Positions 55,401-64,000 of a stretch of 64,000 bases of DNA are shown here, piece after piece (positions within the stretch are counted from its first letter, which is position 1; each line of letters opens with the position of its first letter). The stretch comes from Symbiodinium natans (taxonomy: Eukaryota > Sar > Dinophyceae > Suessiales > Symbiodiniaceae), in assembly GCA_905221605.1 (NCBI GenBank), contig CAJNDS010002196.1:530450-594449 (forward strand). The letters are read 5' to 3'. The notes below the pieces were generated by a model, which worked only from the letters and a program-made list of their open reading frames with translations, had not been told where the DNA came from and made no database searches. Both the position numbers and the translations under genes were made by a program.

Positions 55401-58400
55401 AGGCTTGATGGGTGTGCGGGATGTTGGTGGACAGTGTCTGTTTTTCGCGAAGAGTTTAGCCTAGGTTGGGATCCGCACATCTCAGCATGGAACAACTTCG
55501 GCACGAGCTGAAGATGCAGCAAGGACCGGCTAGAGATGGTTCAGAGTTGAGACTAATTTTGCAGTGTATTGCCGGAGAGAGATCAGCTGCAGCTTGGGAA
55601 TGAAGTTTGTGTCTTGCGCATTGCTCAGGGTGACCAGCAGATCTTATGAGGTTTCTGCCTACAGTGTGTATGCTTCTAGCTCGTGTGCTCCTTTTGGAGA
55701 AATTACTGGAGGCAGCGAAGGTCTTTGCTTGTTGGAGCTCAGCCTCAGCCTTGCGAAACACGTACTGAAGCGACTGAAACACCTTCGAGCCATGGAGGGC
55801 AAACTTCCCTGAAGGAGCAGTGCGGTTGCTGAAGCAGGACGATTTGGCACGAAGGCGGAGGGAGATCATGGGAGATCGTTGGTGAATGTTGGTGATCCGT
55901 ATTTAGTCAGTTTAGTCCACTGAGTTGTCCCCCCCTACGTTAGGTGTCACTCGCTACTCAGACCTTCCACGTCAGGGCGCAACACCGTCACTGTGCTGCC
56001 AGAGCAGTTCTTCTGGGTTGGCGAATGGCCACCGGTCAGATCAGGCGTCGTGCCCACTTACGACACAGAACCGTACCGTACCACGTACTTGAACTGAAAT
56101 TGCATGTGAGCCCTGGCTGTTTAAGCAATTACTCCATGGCCCTTGCAAGTGTGATCGCCCCACAGGCAAGTTGAGAGGGCGCAACTCCTGTCGGCCAGAG
56201 TTTTGGCCAGAAGCCACGAAGGAATGCTGCTGGTCACTGCGCCGCTCGGCAAAGTGCAGCCAAGATCCGCAAAGCAGTTCTGGCAGGAGAGCGTGTCCTT
56301 GGGACAAAGGCTGAAATCGCGTGCGGTGTCATGAAATCAGAGGCTCATCGAGTGGCGAAGGTCGAGGAGGCGCTTGAGACCTCAACGTGAACGACCGATC
56401 GTGATGTGGATGATTCTCTGCTGAGCTTTGTGGTTCTCGGCAACTAGGAGCGTAGAAGGATGCATGAAACCAGACGAAGTTGCGTTTTGCATGCATTTGT
56501 TCGAGTAGCGTGTCCATTCAGGAACTGGCGCCGACATTGCGCGCTGTCACGGGTCTATCTGCGGTGGTGGAAATATGCTGCCCAGCGAAAGCTTCTTGAA
56601 GGCAAGTGCCAGACCGGACTGGACCACCCACACTTCACGCTCTTAGTTCATTCAGTGTACAGATGGCCTCCATTCTTACGATTTCTTACGGACTTCCGGG
56701 AGGCCTTTGCAAAGATTTGAGCTGTGCTCATGGGAATTGGCCGACGATTCCCGGCAGCAGCTGAGTAGTAGACTGCCATGTGCCCGGAGCAAGTGGTTGC
56801 GAAATATGGTTCTTTGCCAAGGTTTAAGGATTTTCAAGTCAATGTAGCTTAACCTTAAACCCGGTCATGCATGGTGGTTCTGCCGTGGTTGCATCCAGCT
56901 CGTTTGGCGGCATCAGGAGATTCTAGATTCTAGATCATCCCCTTGCCATTTCGCAGGGACTCTGTGTGTGTGCGCGCACACTCCAGACTCCGTACCTTGC
57001 ACAGAAAAACCTCATCCTTGTTACATACATCGGCAGGGCATGGCAAGGACATCAGTCGCGATACGCAGCCGTCCTCCTAGGATCCAAGTCCATCAGTAAC
57101 GAGGGCATTCAGGGATCACCAAATTACACCAAATTCATAGTTTATAGACGTCAATGGGACACATGGCTCAAGATGGCAACTGTCGGATGAGAAATGTCCT
57201 GCATTGACAGTCACCGACAGCCCTTCCAGCGGCGACGCAATGTTGCAGAGTGAAGGGGACTTCACTGTGCTGACTCTCAACATTTGGTTCGACCTGAAGC
57301 TGCGAGACGCCCGCACGCGTGCACTTCTTGAGGCGCGGGACCTCCAAGAGCGTGATCATGAGTGCAATGGGAGATGTATGTGAGATGACCTAACACCGAG
57401 GAGACACGCAAAAAAGAGCTGAGACATATCGATTCGAGCACTGCGCTCTGATGCCCAGAGGTCATACGTTCAACGGAGCCTTCTGTGTGCTGCTTCCAAG
57501 AAGTTGTGCCTGAGGCACTCGGGATAGCTAGTCAGCTAGTCTCAGACGTCACTGTTCATTCTGCAACATTGCTCTCCTCTCATCTGTTTTAATGGACGCA
57601 TGCCATTGCAATATATTGCAATGACAGGTCGCCGAGCAGCTGCGGAAGGCGCTGCCTAGTTGGCACTGCTCTGATGAAAGCCCTGACAACGAGACCGTAC
57701 AGCCCTATGGAGTGACCCGGAGAATCTTTCAGCAACAAAGTAACGTCTCCAAATGCATGTGCCTCGCAGCTGTCCACGCCAGCACTTCGACTGGATTTTG
57801 GGTTGTAGGGTCGCTTCAGGAGGCAGCAGACATCGCAGGCAGCTGGAGAAGTGAAAGTAGTTTGCTTCCAAGGTCATGGCTTTCGTGCGGCCAGGAATTG
57901 AGGTGGAGTTCCAGTTCCATCCGCTGCCCACTGGCATGTCCCGTCGACTGCTGCTTGTCAAAGTACCAAACCTCATCATCGGGACCGTCCACCTCGAGTC
58001 CTTGGGGAATCCGCGTATGCGAGAAGAGCAGCTGAAGAACTGCGCCAGCATCCTTGCTCCCTTCAGCGATGCAATGCTGGTGGGCGACTTCAATTTCGAT
58101 TCGGAGCGGAACTTCAAGCCTCCGCATGAACCGCTGGAGAATGCCGCGGTGGGCCTCCTCCAAGACTTCGTGGATCTTTGGCCGGCCTTGCGGCCGGGTG
58201 AGGCGGGAAAGACTTTTGATTCGATGCTGAATCCTTACATCGGGGACTACGAGCAGATGCGTTACGATCGGGTCATGGTCAAGCTTGGAGCTTGGAGGCC
58301 AACACAGATCCAGCTCGTGGGTAATGAGCCTCTGGAGCACCTGGTCACCCTGTCACCCTTGGAAGCGGACTGGCTGCAGCGGCCCCCAACCCCAAAGCGG

Positions 58401-61393
58401 CCACAGCCGGGATGTCGGAGGGTTGTCGATTTTGGGTTGGAGGCCACATCGTCCCCAGAAGAGTCCACCACCACTGGTTTGGGGCATTTGTTCCTAAGCG
58501 ACCATTTCGGCTTGCTCACCACGCTGCAAGACCAAAAAGGGAGACAAAAGAGTCCAGGCGACCAGTGGCTTCCCAGCAGATGTTTTACTGGAACTGTGTT
58601 GATTTGACAACTCGGTTCACTTCTGAGGGATGATTTCTGTGCGCGTCCATCCCTGAACCAGAGAATGCACTCTGCAACAAGCGCACTGTATTGATGCTAA
58701 GGAGCATCCTCAGCCACTCGCTCGTGCTGCGGCTTTGGCACCATGTGCCTTAGCGAAGGAAGCCTTATGAGCACGACCATGCATGGTAGCTCGAGGCAAG
58801 AAACACCGGCTCACTCTGCATCAGTTGCAGAAGTTCTCGAACAGCCCCAGTACTTAGTGGGATTACCGTCCTCGGCCTGCCCGGCTGGGAGAGCCAAGGT
58901 GACCCGGAGAACCCACGAAGGTCGCCGGATGAAAAGAGCCCTGGTGGCACGTGCTGCGGCAAGCCAGGCAGGGGCCTTGCTGTGTGATATTGTGTGATCC
59001 ACATTGACACAGCGATTGCTAATGGAACATGCACAGCTGTCAGGCCACCCGGCTAGCGCTTGCTGTTTTGAAGCTTGTTTGCAAGGAGGCCCCATTCTCT
59101 GGCATTATGGAACTGGTTGCTTTGTTTCTGAGCATTCAGCCCGAAAGCATTTCAACAGAAAGGAGGGGCTTGGCAAAAGATGGACGACTGTCAGCGGCAA
59201 GTTCAGCACGATTCGAAGAACAGAATGTTTGCAGCATCTTAGACTATGTCACACCTCAGCACACCTCCGGATCACAGCACATGTATTTGTTGTCGCTCCT
59301 CGCGTCCGACTCGGCTTCAGGGGACCGGTCTGTTCGGTCTGAGCATTACGTTCCAGGGGTGCTTTGCGTAAGGGGCAAGCAGGTCGTGACTTGGCAGGTG
59401 GGCCGCAGCCTTTCCCCCATTGATCCTGTTGGAGGACTAATGAAGTGTGGTGGGGCAGGTGTGCACTTTGCCGGGGAGGCGGGTTTGGAGAAAGCAGGGA
59501 GGTGGGTTAAGAGCCAACCTAGTCGCCACGAACTCCGCATCCTCTGCCATGAAACACGTCAGAATCTCAGATTGCCTTCAGAATTTGAGGCTGCAATGGG
59601 CCCGCTTGGCGGCAGAGTCGCGGAAGCGCGCGCAGCGCAGAGATTTCGCGAACTGCGCCCCAGCTTGATTGCAGGGCTGTGGTTCAGAATTGAGGATGTG
59701 CTACCTAAGCAGAGCAACCCAGATATCAGCAGCACGGGGGATGTTGCTTTGGCAAAATGACAGCAGACGTGGGCTGAAGACATGCATGTCCTGGTGTTGG
59801 CAATAAACCAGACTGCAGCTATCCCCAGCGAGTGCTGGTACATGAGCAAATCCTGAGCACGAGTACGATGAGTACTTCAAGAATGCTCACAGGTCAGCTG
59901 CGGCTGCAGCGCCATGGCGTGCTAAGCTTTGCAGTGCGTGCCTGGGCGCGCGTGGTGGAGAGAGAGGTCTTCGCAAACTGGGCTCGTGCCTGTGACAGGA
60001 CATGCAGCCCAAGTTGAAAGCCTTGCTCCTGCAATATCAGGTTGGTTGGGGGATTCCCAGTAGCTTCCATACAAATTACTGCATTGGCTGACCAGATACG
60101 AGGTGCTTCCTGCTTCCAAGTGGAGAGATTGACCTCCCACATACGTCCACAAGCCGAAAGCGCCAGGACTTTGGCGGTGGCCGCTTCTGCCTCGGAGCCT
60201 CGATTCCGACGAGATGCTGATGCAAGTTGAAGGAAGCCTAGTCTAGGAACATCCAGGAGGCTAAGCCGCCAAGCTATTGAATCCATTCTGGAGGGGTCTG
60301 CGATAATAATCACGAGGTGAAGGTCTGGGGCTTCTGATGGTTTGCATCCGATTGCCAAGCTTTCATCTTGGGCTTCTCATAGCTGCTGCCAAACCTCATG
60401 CCAAGCACACGAGTGGGCCTGCAAAGCTCGAGTCCGGAGCGCTTCAATGTCAGAGCATCTGAGGAGTTCTTCCAGCTCAAACAACGTACTGTTCTCCTTG
60501 CTGCGGTCTGGTCCAACTGGTGTTTCCACATCTCCAGGAGCCGCGGCAGACGCAAGGCACCGGTCTTCGAGACTTCTTCATGGCCATAGGGTCTGCGTCT
60601 CCTTGCATGTCTCACTCCCAGATTCTATGACATCGTGCACATGCCTGAACCAGTTCAACGAAGCCCCAAGAGCCTCCCGAACAGCCTTTCAAAGCGCACT
60701 GCAGCCGTCAGCTCCTTCGGGTCTCCCGGCGCATCTCGGACATCGCGAGCGTGCATCGGCAGCTGGGGCTCTGGAAGCATTGGGCTGCCTCAACACTGCA
60801 GGCCGGCTGTTCTGGGAGCGCTGGAGCTTCAGCGCGGGAGAACGTTTGTAGGCAGCTAGAGGTGCGGTTTCACTTTGGCATGGCCCCTGAATCCGCACTG
60901 ACCAGCACTTGTAAGGCCTGATGCCTCCAGGCCAATCATTACCAGGCACTTGCAAAGGCCCCGAAAACGCCAAGCAGATATGAGGCACCAGACATGCACG
61001 AGCGTACAGGCCCGGCACCGACGCAAGGAAGCTGAGAATCGGAACCGGATGAGGGATTCCTGGCTGACTTTCAGAGTGAGTCGTTGGAGGCTGCCGCCTT
61101 GAAAGCATGATCTTGATTATATGGGTCGCCCGCCATTTCTGCGCATTCTAGTTCATATTAGTTCTAGTGTGAGGCTGCAGTGCACGACTCGAGTGTTACA
61201 AATGTTATAAACCATTCTGTGTAAGGAGCTGGAGATGGTCAGACGGCGGGCTGCTCTCCTCTCAACATGCTTTTGGCACTGGCAGCTGTGGGCGCAAAGA
61301 TCCAGACAGATCGCCAGCCGAGTTTCTTGGATGCACGGCGTGGACAAGGCACGCAGGAATTGGGGCTTGAAGGCAAATCTCGGCAAACATTGA
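49445..61393 (+). CDS. Sfi1-like centrin-binding repeat protein, many exons
   Basis: Many exons each carry one or more helices of the Sfi1 type, with a Trp next to hydrophobic and basic residues. Examples: 49445-49900 (RRVAITLGTWRHSSYV), 49983-50070 (MWSEGVAEGLLFKLRHLQLL), 50202-50247 (TIFNSWHRQAEQG), 51731-51796 (LHAVLLKWHKGFATRTR), the large exon 52082 to about 53270 (LTRAWCAWTREYVERRLE, RKFFSAWSCYRL, SVFRRWHLRAL, ACFAAWMTSVKAS, LWSRWRHLAVQ), 53453-53530 (LLLFAFGWRQLVRQLK), 54975-55061 (AFALLRLAAWEQQRL), 55943-56075 (AVLLGWRMATGQIRRR), 56521-56595 (RVYLRWWKYAAQRKLL), 59571-59665 (NLRLQWARLAAESRKR), 59890-59995 (FAVRAWARVVEREVF), 60460-60565 (AVWSNWCFHISRSR), 60700-60823 (QLGLWKHWAAS), 61226-61393 (STCFWHWQLWAQRSRQIA). 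Sfi1 repeats bind centrin at basal bodies and spindle poles. It may be one gene or two flanking the gene at 57.2 kb. Confidence 0.7.
51312..52169 (-). CDS. Long antisense open frame, 285 codons
   Basis: Starts MFFAVNRPHVRATALQVVS and runs without a stop to 51312, antisense to an Sfi1-like exon and introns. It has a CACACAC-derived HTHTHT patch but otherwise varied composition. No motif, and splice signals favour the plus strand, so it is probably chance, but the length is notable. Confidence 0.15.
   Translation of the reverse strand: MFFAVNRPHVRATALQVVSRGARHWCKTLLRKKNTHTHTSCEQQARDGQAARIYDVISNANHVISHHIQEGLRVSTAVFLHSVRSQLAATLSRDVFEGYLQMLKELRVRSGTFREAEGMLICERTRVLVANPLCHLRRTACRRLATKPSAIKINLNGAQSSKKSSQMSSQLTCSHLIFPFGGPPIARNENFPLMRCLSRSDCIERCGGNLWPRGDGDSEGLRRNHQRSAGQRVLLGSYSEAGNYVGVVAFTFACERPSVALFFLLKAQYANCLGAGDASFVDLLH
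57240..58607 (+). CDS. TDP2-like endonuclease/exonuclease/phosphatase-fold phosphodiesterase
   Basis: ATG at 57240 opens MLQSEGDFTVLTLNIWFDLK, the first strand and Asn motif of the fold. Exon 57628 to about 57714 reads VAEQLRKALPSWHCSDES then TVQPYGV. The last exon (from about 57870) has EVEFQFHPLPTGMSRRLLLV, IIGTVHLESLGNPRMREEQL (TVHLES is a TDP2-type motif), MLVGDFNFDSER (metal-binding Asp/Asn), MRYDRVMVKL and finally LSDHFGLLTTLQ (catalytic Asp-His), with TGA at 58605. TDP2 removes 5'-tyrosyl adducts left on DNA by topoisomerase II. The usual LQE motif, which carries the metal-binding Glu, should lie between the first two exons and is not visible, so an exon is missed or the gene is defective. 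It lies on the same strand, between Sfi1-like exons. Confidence 0.75.
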
Positions 61394-63075
61394 TATCAGG
61401 CTTCTTCTTGTGTGATGCTGGCTGGGAATCTTGAAATATCATCGTCACAATGTAGCTGTCACACAGCACCAGGCTGCCAATGCAAAGCCTTCAGAAGCAA
61501 CATATGGTCGTTTGTGGATCGATGGAATGGGCCAGGCTGGCATTTACCACCCCCCCCCATTTCCCAAAGACGGTGATTCTGGCAGAGCTTTCCCGTTGTC
61601 TTTTGGACACCAAGTACATCGGGTGGCTGCGACCGTCTGGATTAAAGTGCCCTGAACCTTCCGACATGGGCTTGAAATTTCATCATAGAGAGAGAGAGAG
61701 AGAGAACCCCTGAAATGGCGATAACAAATCCTATGAACCTCGGCCTCAGGTTCAACTAGCGCAAGCTCTGCAGTCGAAAACCAGCCGCTGGCCCGAAACA
61801 GTTCTTGGGATAATGAGGTCTTGAGAGTTCCGACATGCAGAAAGCCATGTTCTATTCCAAAACCAGGTATGCTTGTCGTACGGGAGGTGTTTCAATATAC
61901 CGGTTCTGTATACTGTATGCTAGCCTGGGGGCGGGCTTGGCTTTCAGAATGCATGTTGTCTTTGCCTGGAAGCTGCGGAAGTCTGGGTGGAAGAAGCCTC
62001 CTGGTTTCGTACACTCGTTGCGCCTGGAAACCGCGGAAGGTTGGCCAAAAGGCCAGTCGTGTTGCGTCATGTGGGTTAGAACAATCCCCATGTAGCAGGG
62101 CATAGGTTCCAACACTGGGCTGTGGGACAAGAGGGTAGAAGGGGACTTTTGTAGGGTTTCGCGGTTGGACCGGGAAGATCATCCCTCACGGAAATTGTCG
62201 CCACATCCACACTCCACACGAATCACGAGCTGAAGTCCCGGACCCGTGCTCACGCCCTGAAGTCTCGAACTCGAAAACCCGAGAGATAACCCAAAACCTT
62301 GAACCCTTTGGCTCAGGTTCTTCGATTTCGCCGGACTTGTGCTGGCACCTTTGGGCAGAACTGGCAAAGCAAAGGCGTGCTATTCGAAAAGCTCTTCCTC
62401 TTCTTCTGCTTATAAGGGTTTCTGATTCCAAGCCCCCCGTCAACCCCTCAACCCTAAGTCAGACCTTGAAGCTTAAAGGTTGAGAGAAGCCCTTCGCCTG
62501 GACTACTGCCTGCCCCGGAAACCCAAACGGCCCGAACTTTTGGGGGACCCTGAACCCTCATCCCTCCAAACCTGAGCCCGCCTAAAACCCTACTGTTGAA
62601 GGTTCATGGATAGCTTTTTTATACGCACCTCATGTGAGAATTATGAGAACAAGTAATTACAGCTACCCTCCCCGGCCCTACCAACTTATGAATGTCCTTT
62701 TAACCACCTATGGACCCTGAAATTCAAGCACTTTGGCCGCACGCCGGAGGCGCCGCGCGCTGGAAGAAGGATGGGCTTCAATGGCTTTCAGGGTTTGGGG
62801 TTGAGGGCACGTTTTGCATTCGCAGGGCATCAGCTTGAGGATGTCGAAGGTTAGAGGTTGGAACCTATAGGGCTTAGCCCAGAGCAATAAAAAGGGAATA
62901 AGTTTGAGGAGTTGCACAACACATGGAGGTTCCAGTGCTGATAACTCTTGGAATTGGTACTGTACTAGGTACCGTACTAGAGCATCCGAAGTAGTTCACA
63001 AGAAAGTTGTGGACGTGTCCATTTCGACCAGCACTATTGCGCAGAGCCCTGCTTCATACTCTGGTATGTGTTCAG
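61394..63075. other. No confident exon
   Basis: Contains a GA microsatellite at about 61685-61707, an 86-94 codon pair of overlapping frames at 61821-62105, and degenerate CCCTAAAACCC sequence around 62440-62600. Nothing is supported as coding. Confidence 0.4.
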
Positions 63076-63276
63076 GGTCGACACGGTTTAGACCAAAATT
63101 TGGATCTAGGGATCCAGTCGTTACAACGGCTCTCAAGCAACGTGCTAGGACACTTTCGCAAGCGAAGTGCTGCGAGGCGCCGCGAGTGCTGCAGAAAGCT
63201 GGAATACCGTGAGCATGCTTTGGTGGAAAGGAAGGCCCTCTTCAATCACATGAGGTTGGTGTATGTCAACAAATAG
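63076..63276 (+). CDS. Terminal exon, basic helical protein, possibly last exon of the Sfi1-like gene
   Basis: After TGTTCAG the frame reads GRHGLDQNLDLGIQSLQRL, then LGHFRKRSAARRRECCRKLE and ALVERKALFNHMRLV, ending VNK before TAG at 63274. Long basic helix, lacking the Trp of the Sfi1 repeats but otherwise similar. Confidence 0.5.
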   Translation, partial: GRHGLDQNLDLGIQSLQRLSSNVLGHFRKRSAARRRECCRKLEYREHALVERKALFNHMRLVYVNK

Positions 63277-63324
63277 CACCAAATGGCTGGATCAAGGCAC
63301 CTGTATCGCAGGGTAGATTGCCCC

Positions 63325-64000
63325 ATGTGGCGCCCGAAAGCCAGATGCGCGTTGCTTACTTGGGGCGCCTGGACGGCGCCATCTGCGGTGGCAGCTGCAT
63401 TGGAAGAGAACCAGGATGCCTGCTTCCAGACCTTCGTTCAGGACACGGACGCCTTTGGATCAGATGGAATTCGGGTCAAACTCAATCACCCGGAGCAGGA
63501 GCAGATGCCTTGGGACCAGCTTCAGCAACTCTCTGCAGCCGCCAGTCTTTTCTTGGCTCGGTGTCGGAATCGTGGGGGTCGACTCTGGTCTGTTAGTTTC
63601 CCTACAAACACCTCGGGTACGAGTCAGAAACTCTTTGGTGAGGTAACGTGGGGCTTGCCAATGTCCATGGGATTCTGTGCCCCAAGCATCTGCCACAAAC
63701 GGCAGATTCCATTCTTAGTGGAAGAATTTCTTTCGGACTTCATGGGTGTTCGTGCAGAGCTGAATCCAGCTCGCATGCATCGCGTGGAGCTCGGCAGTTG
63801 GGAAGACTTTCAGATTCAGTTCGCGATTATCGGCCTAGATGGCTGCGGGACTACCTCTGCATGCAGAAACTTAGGCCTACATCCGCAGATAAAGTTTTCC
63901 GAATCTCAGATCCCACAACTCTTTGAAGACACATTCTTCACCTGGTACCTTACATGGTATCTGCTTCCCCCGAAGCATCTTCAGCGCCACTGGCTTGGCC
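63325..64000 (+). CDS. Sulfotransferase-like gene, 5' part, runs off the window
   Basis: ATG at 63325 (an in-frame ATG also lies at 63283) opens MWRPKARCALLTWGAWTAPS then AVAAALEEN, a signal or anchor sequence. The frame stays open to base 64000, about 225 codons. It includes GFCAPSICHKRQIPFLVEEF, close in style to the CVPSSC element of NRF proteins, and then FAIIGLDGCGTTSACRNLGL followed by HPQIKFSESQ, which matches the PAPS-binding loop of sulfotransferases (IIGxxKCGTTSLxxxLxxHP), with LDG in place of the usual QK/PK. The product is probably a Golgi-lumen sulfotransferase. A CGCAG at 63308-63312 would give a leader acceptor 13 bases before the ATG. The catalytic C-terminal half lies outside the window. 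Confidence 0.7.
   Translation, partial: MWRPKARCALLTWGAWTAPSAVAAALEENQDACFQTFVQDTDAFGSDGIRVKLNHPEQEQMPWDQLQQLSAAASLFLARCRNRGGRLWSVSFPTNTSGTSQKLFGEVTWGLPMSMGFCAPSICHKRQIPFLVEEFLSDFMGVRAELNPARMHRVELGSWEDFQIQFAIIGLDGCGTTSACRNLGLHPQIKFSESQIPQLFEDTFFTWYLTWYLLPPKHLQRHWLG

Noticed and set aside
59029-59760. 243-codon plus-strand open frame
   Set aside because: It overlaps an Sfi1-like exon (59571-59665) in a different frame; the Sfi1-like reading has the Trp/basic helix pattern and an AG before it.
1-64000. CRISPR arrays, bacterial operons, ribosome binding sites, rRNA and tRNA genes
   Set aside because: No spaced direct repeats, no rRNA sequence and no convincing tRNA cloverleaf were seen by eye; gene structure is eukaryotic with introns. 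A tRNA or small-RNA scan was not possible.

Overview
The window reads as nuclear DNA of a dinoflagellate. The grounds are: exons are short and interrupted by small introns whose donors are GT, GC or GA; the products are typical algal/dinoflagellate families (SLC4 bicarbonate transporter, NRF-type acyltransferase, Golgi-type sulfotransferases, ankyrin repeats, Sfi1-like centrin-binding repeats); two genes carry upstream sequences resembling decayed dinoflagellate spliced leader; most genes lie on one strand; and CCCTAAA/TTTAGGG blocks are scattered through introns rather than sitting at a chromosome end. The species cannot be fixed from sequence alone. All exon boundaries are read by eye from splice-like signals and open frames, with no transcript support, so edges may be off by a few bases to a few codons, and many exons are missing from the models.

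Layout. 1-6.7 kb: simple repeats (an octanucleotide array and a large CTG/CCGCTG array), exons of an unknown gene, and minus-strand coding relics. 7-11 kb: isolated plus-strand exons, AT-rich DNA and an endonuclease-like relic. 11.7-12.5 kb: a minus-strand gene, the clearest exception to the strand bias, back to back with a plus-strand gene at 12.8-14.0 kb. 14-22 kb: a run of small plus-strand genes, including an ankyrin-repeat gene and an 88-residue acidic protein. 22.7-25.6 kb: SLC4 transporter. 26.4-32.2 kb: small unknown genes, one with an N-terminal MGC acylation signal. 32.5-34.4 kb: sulfotransferase. 36.5-39.9 kb: cysteine-repeat plus NRF-type membrane acyltransferase. 41-46.1 kb: small coiled or charged unknown proteins. 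46.5-47.3 kb: a one-exon membrane protein. 48.0-48.4 kb: C-terminal part of a second sulfotransferase. 49.4-61.4 kb: a long many-exon Sfi1-like gene that brackets a TDP2-like phosphodiesterase gene at 57.2-58.6 kb. 63.3 kb to the end: the start of a third sulfotransferase-like gene that runs off the window.

The genes do not form an obvious pathway. Three sulfotransferase-type genes and a membrane acyltransferase suggest Golgi or cell-surface modification, but that is only a local theme. The most unusual signals are architectural: exons bracketed by C-rich (CCCTAAA) sequence upstream and G-rich (TTTAGGG) sequence downstream, so that the intervening introns start with one strand of a telomere-like repeat and end with the other; and repeated cases where the frame closes only if the intron starts with GG, or if one G shared by both exon edges is counted once.
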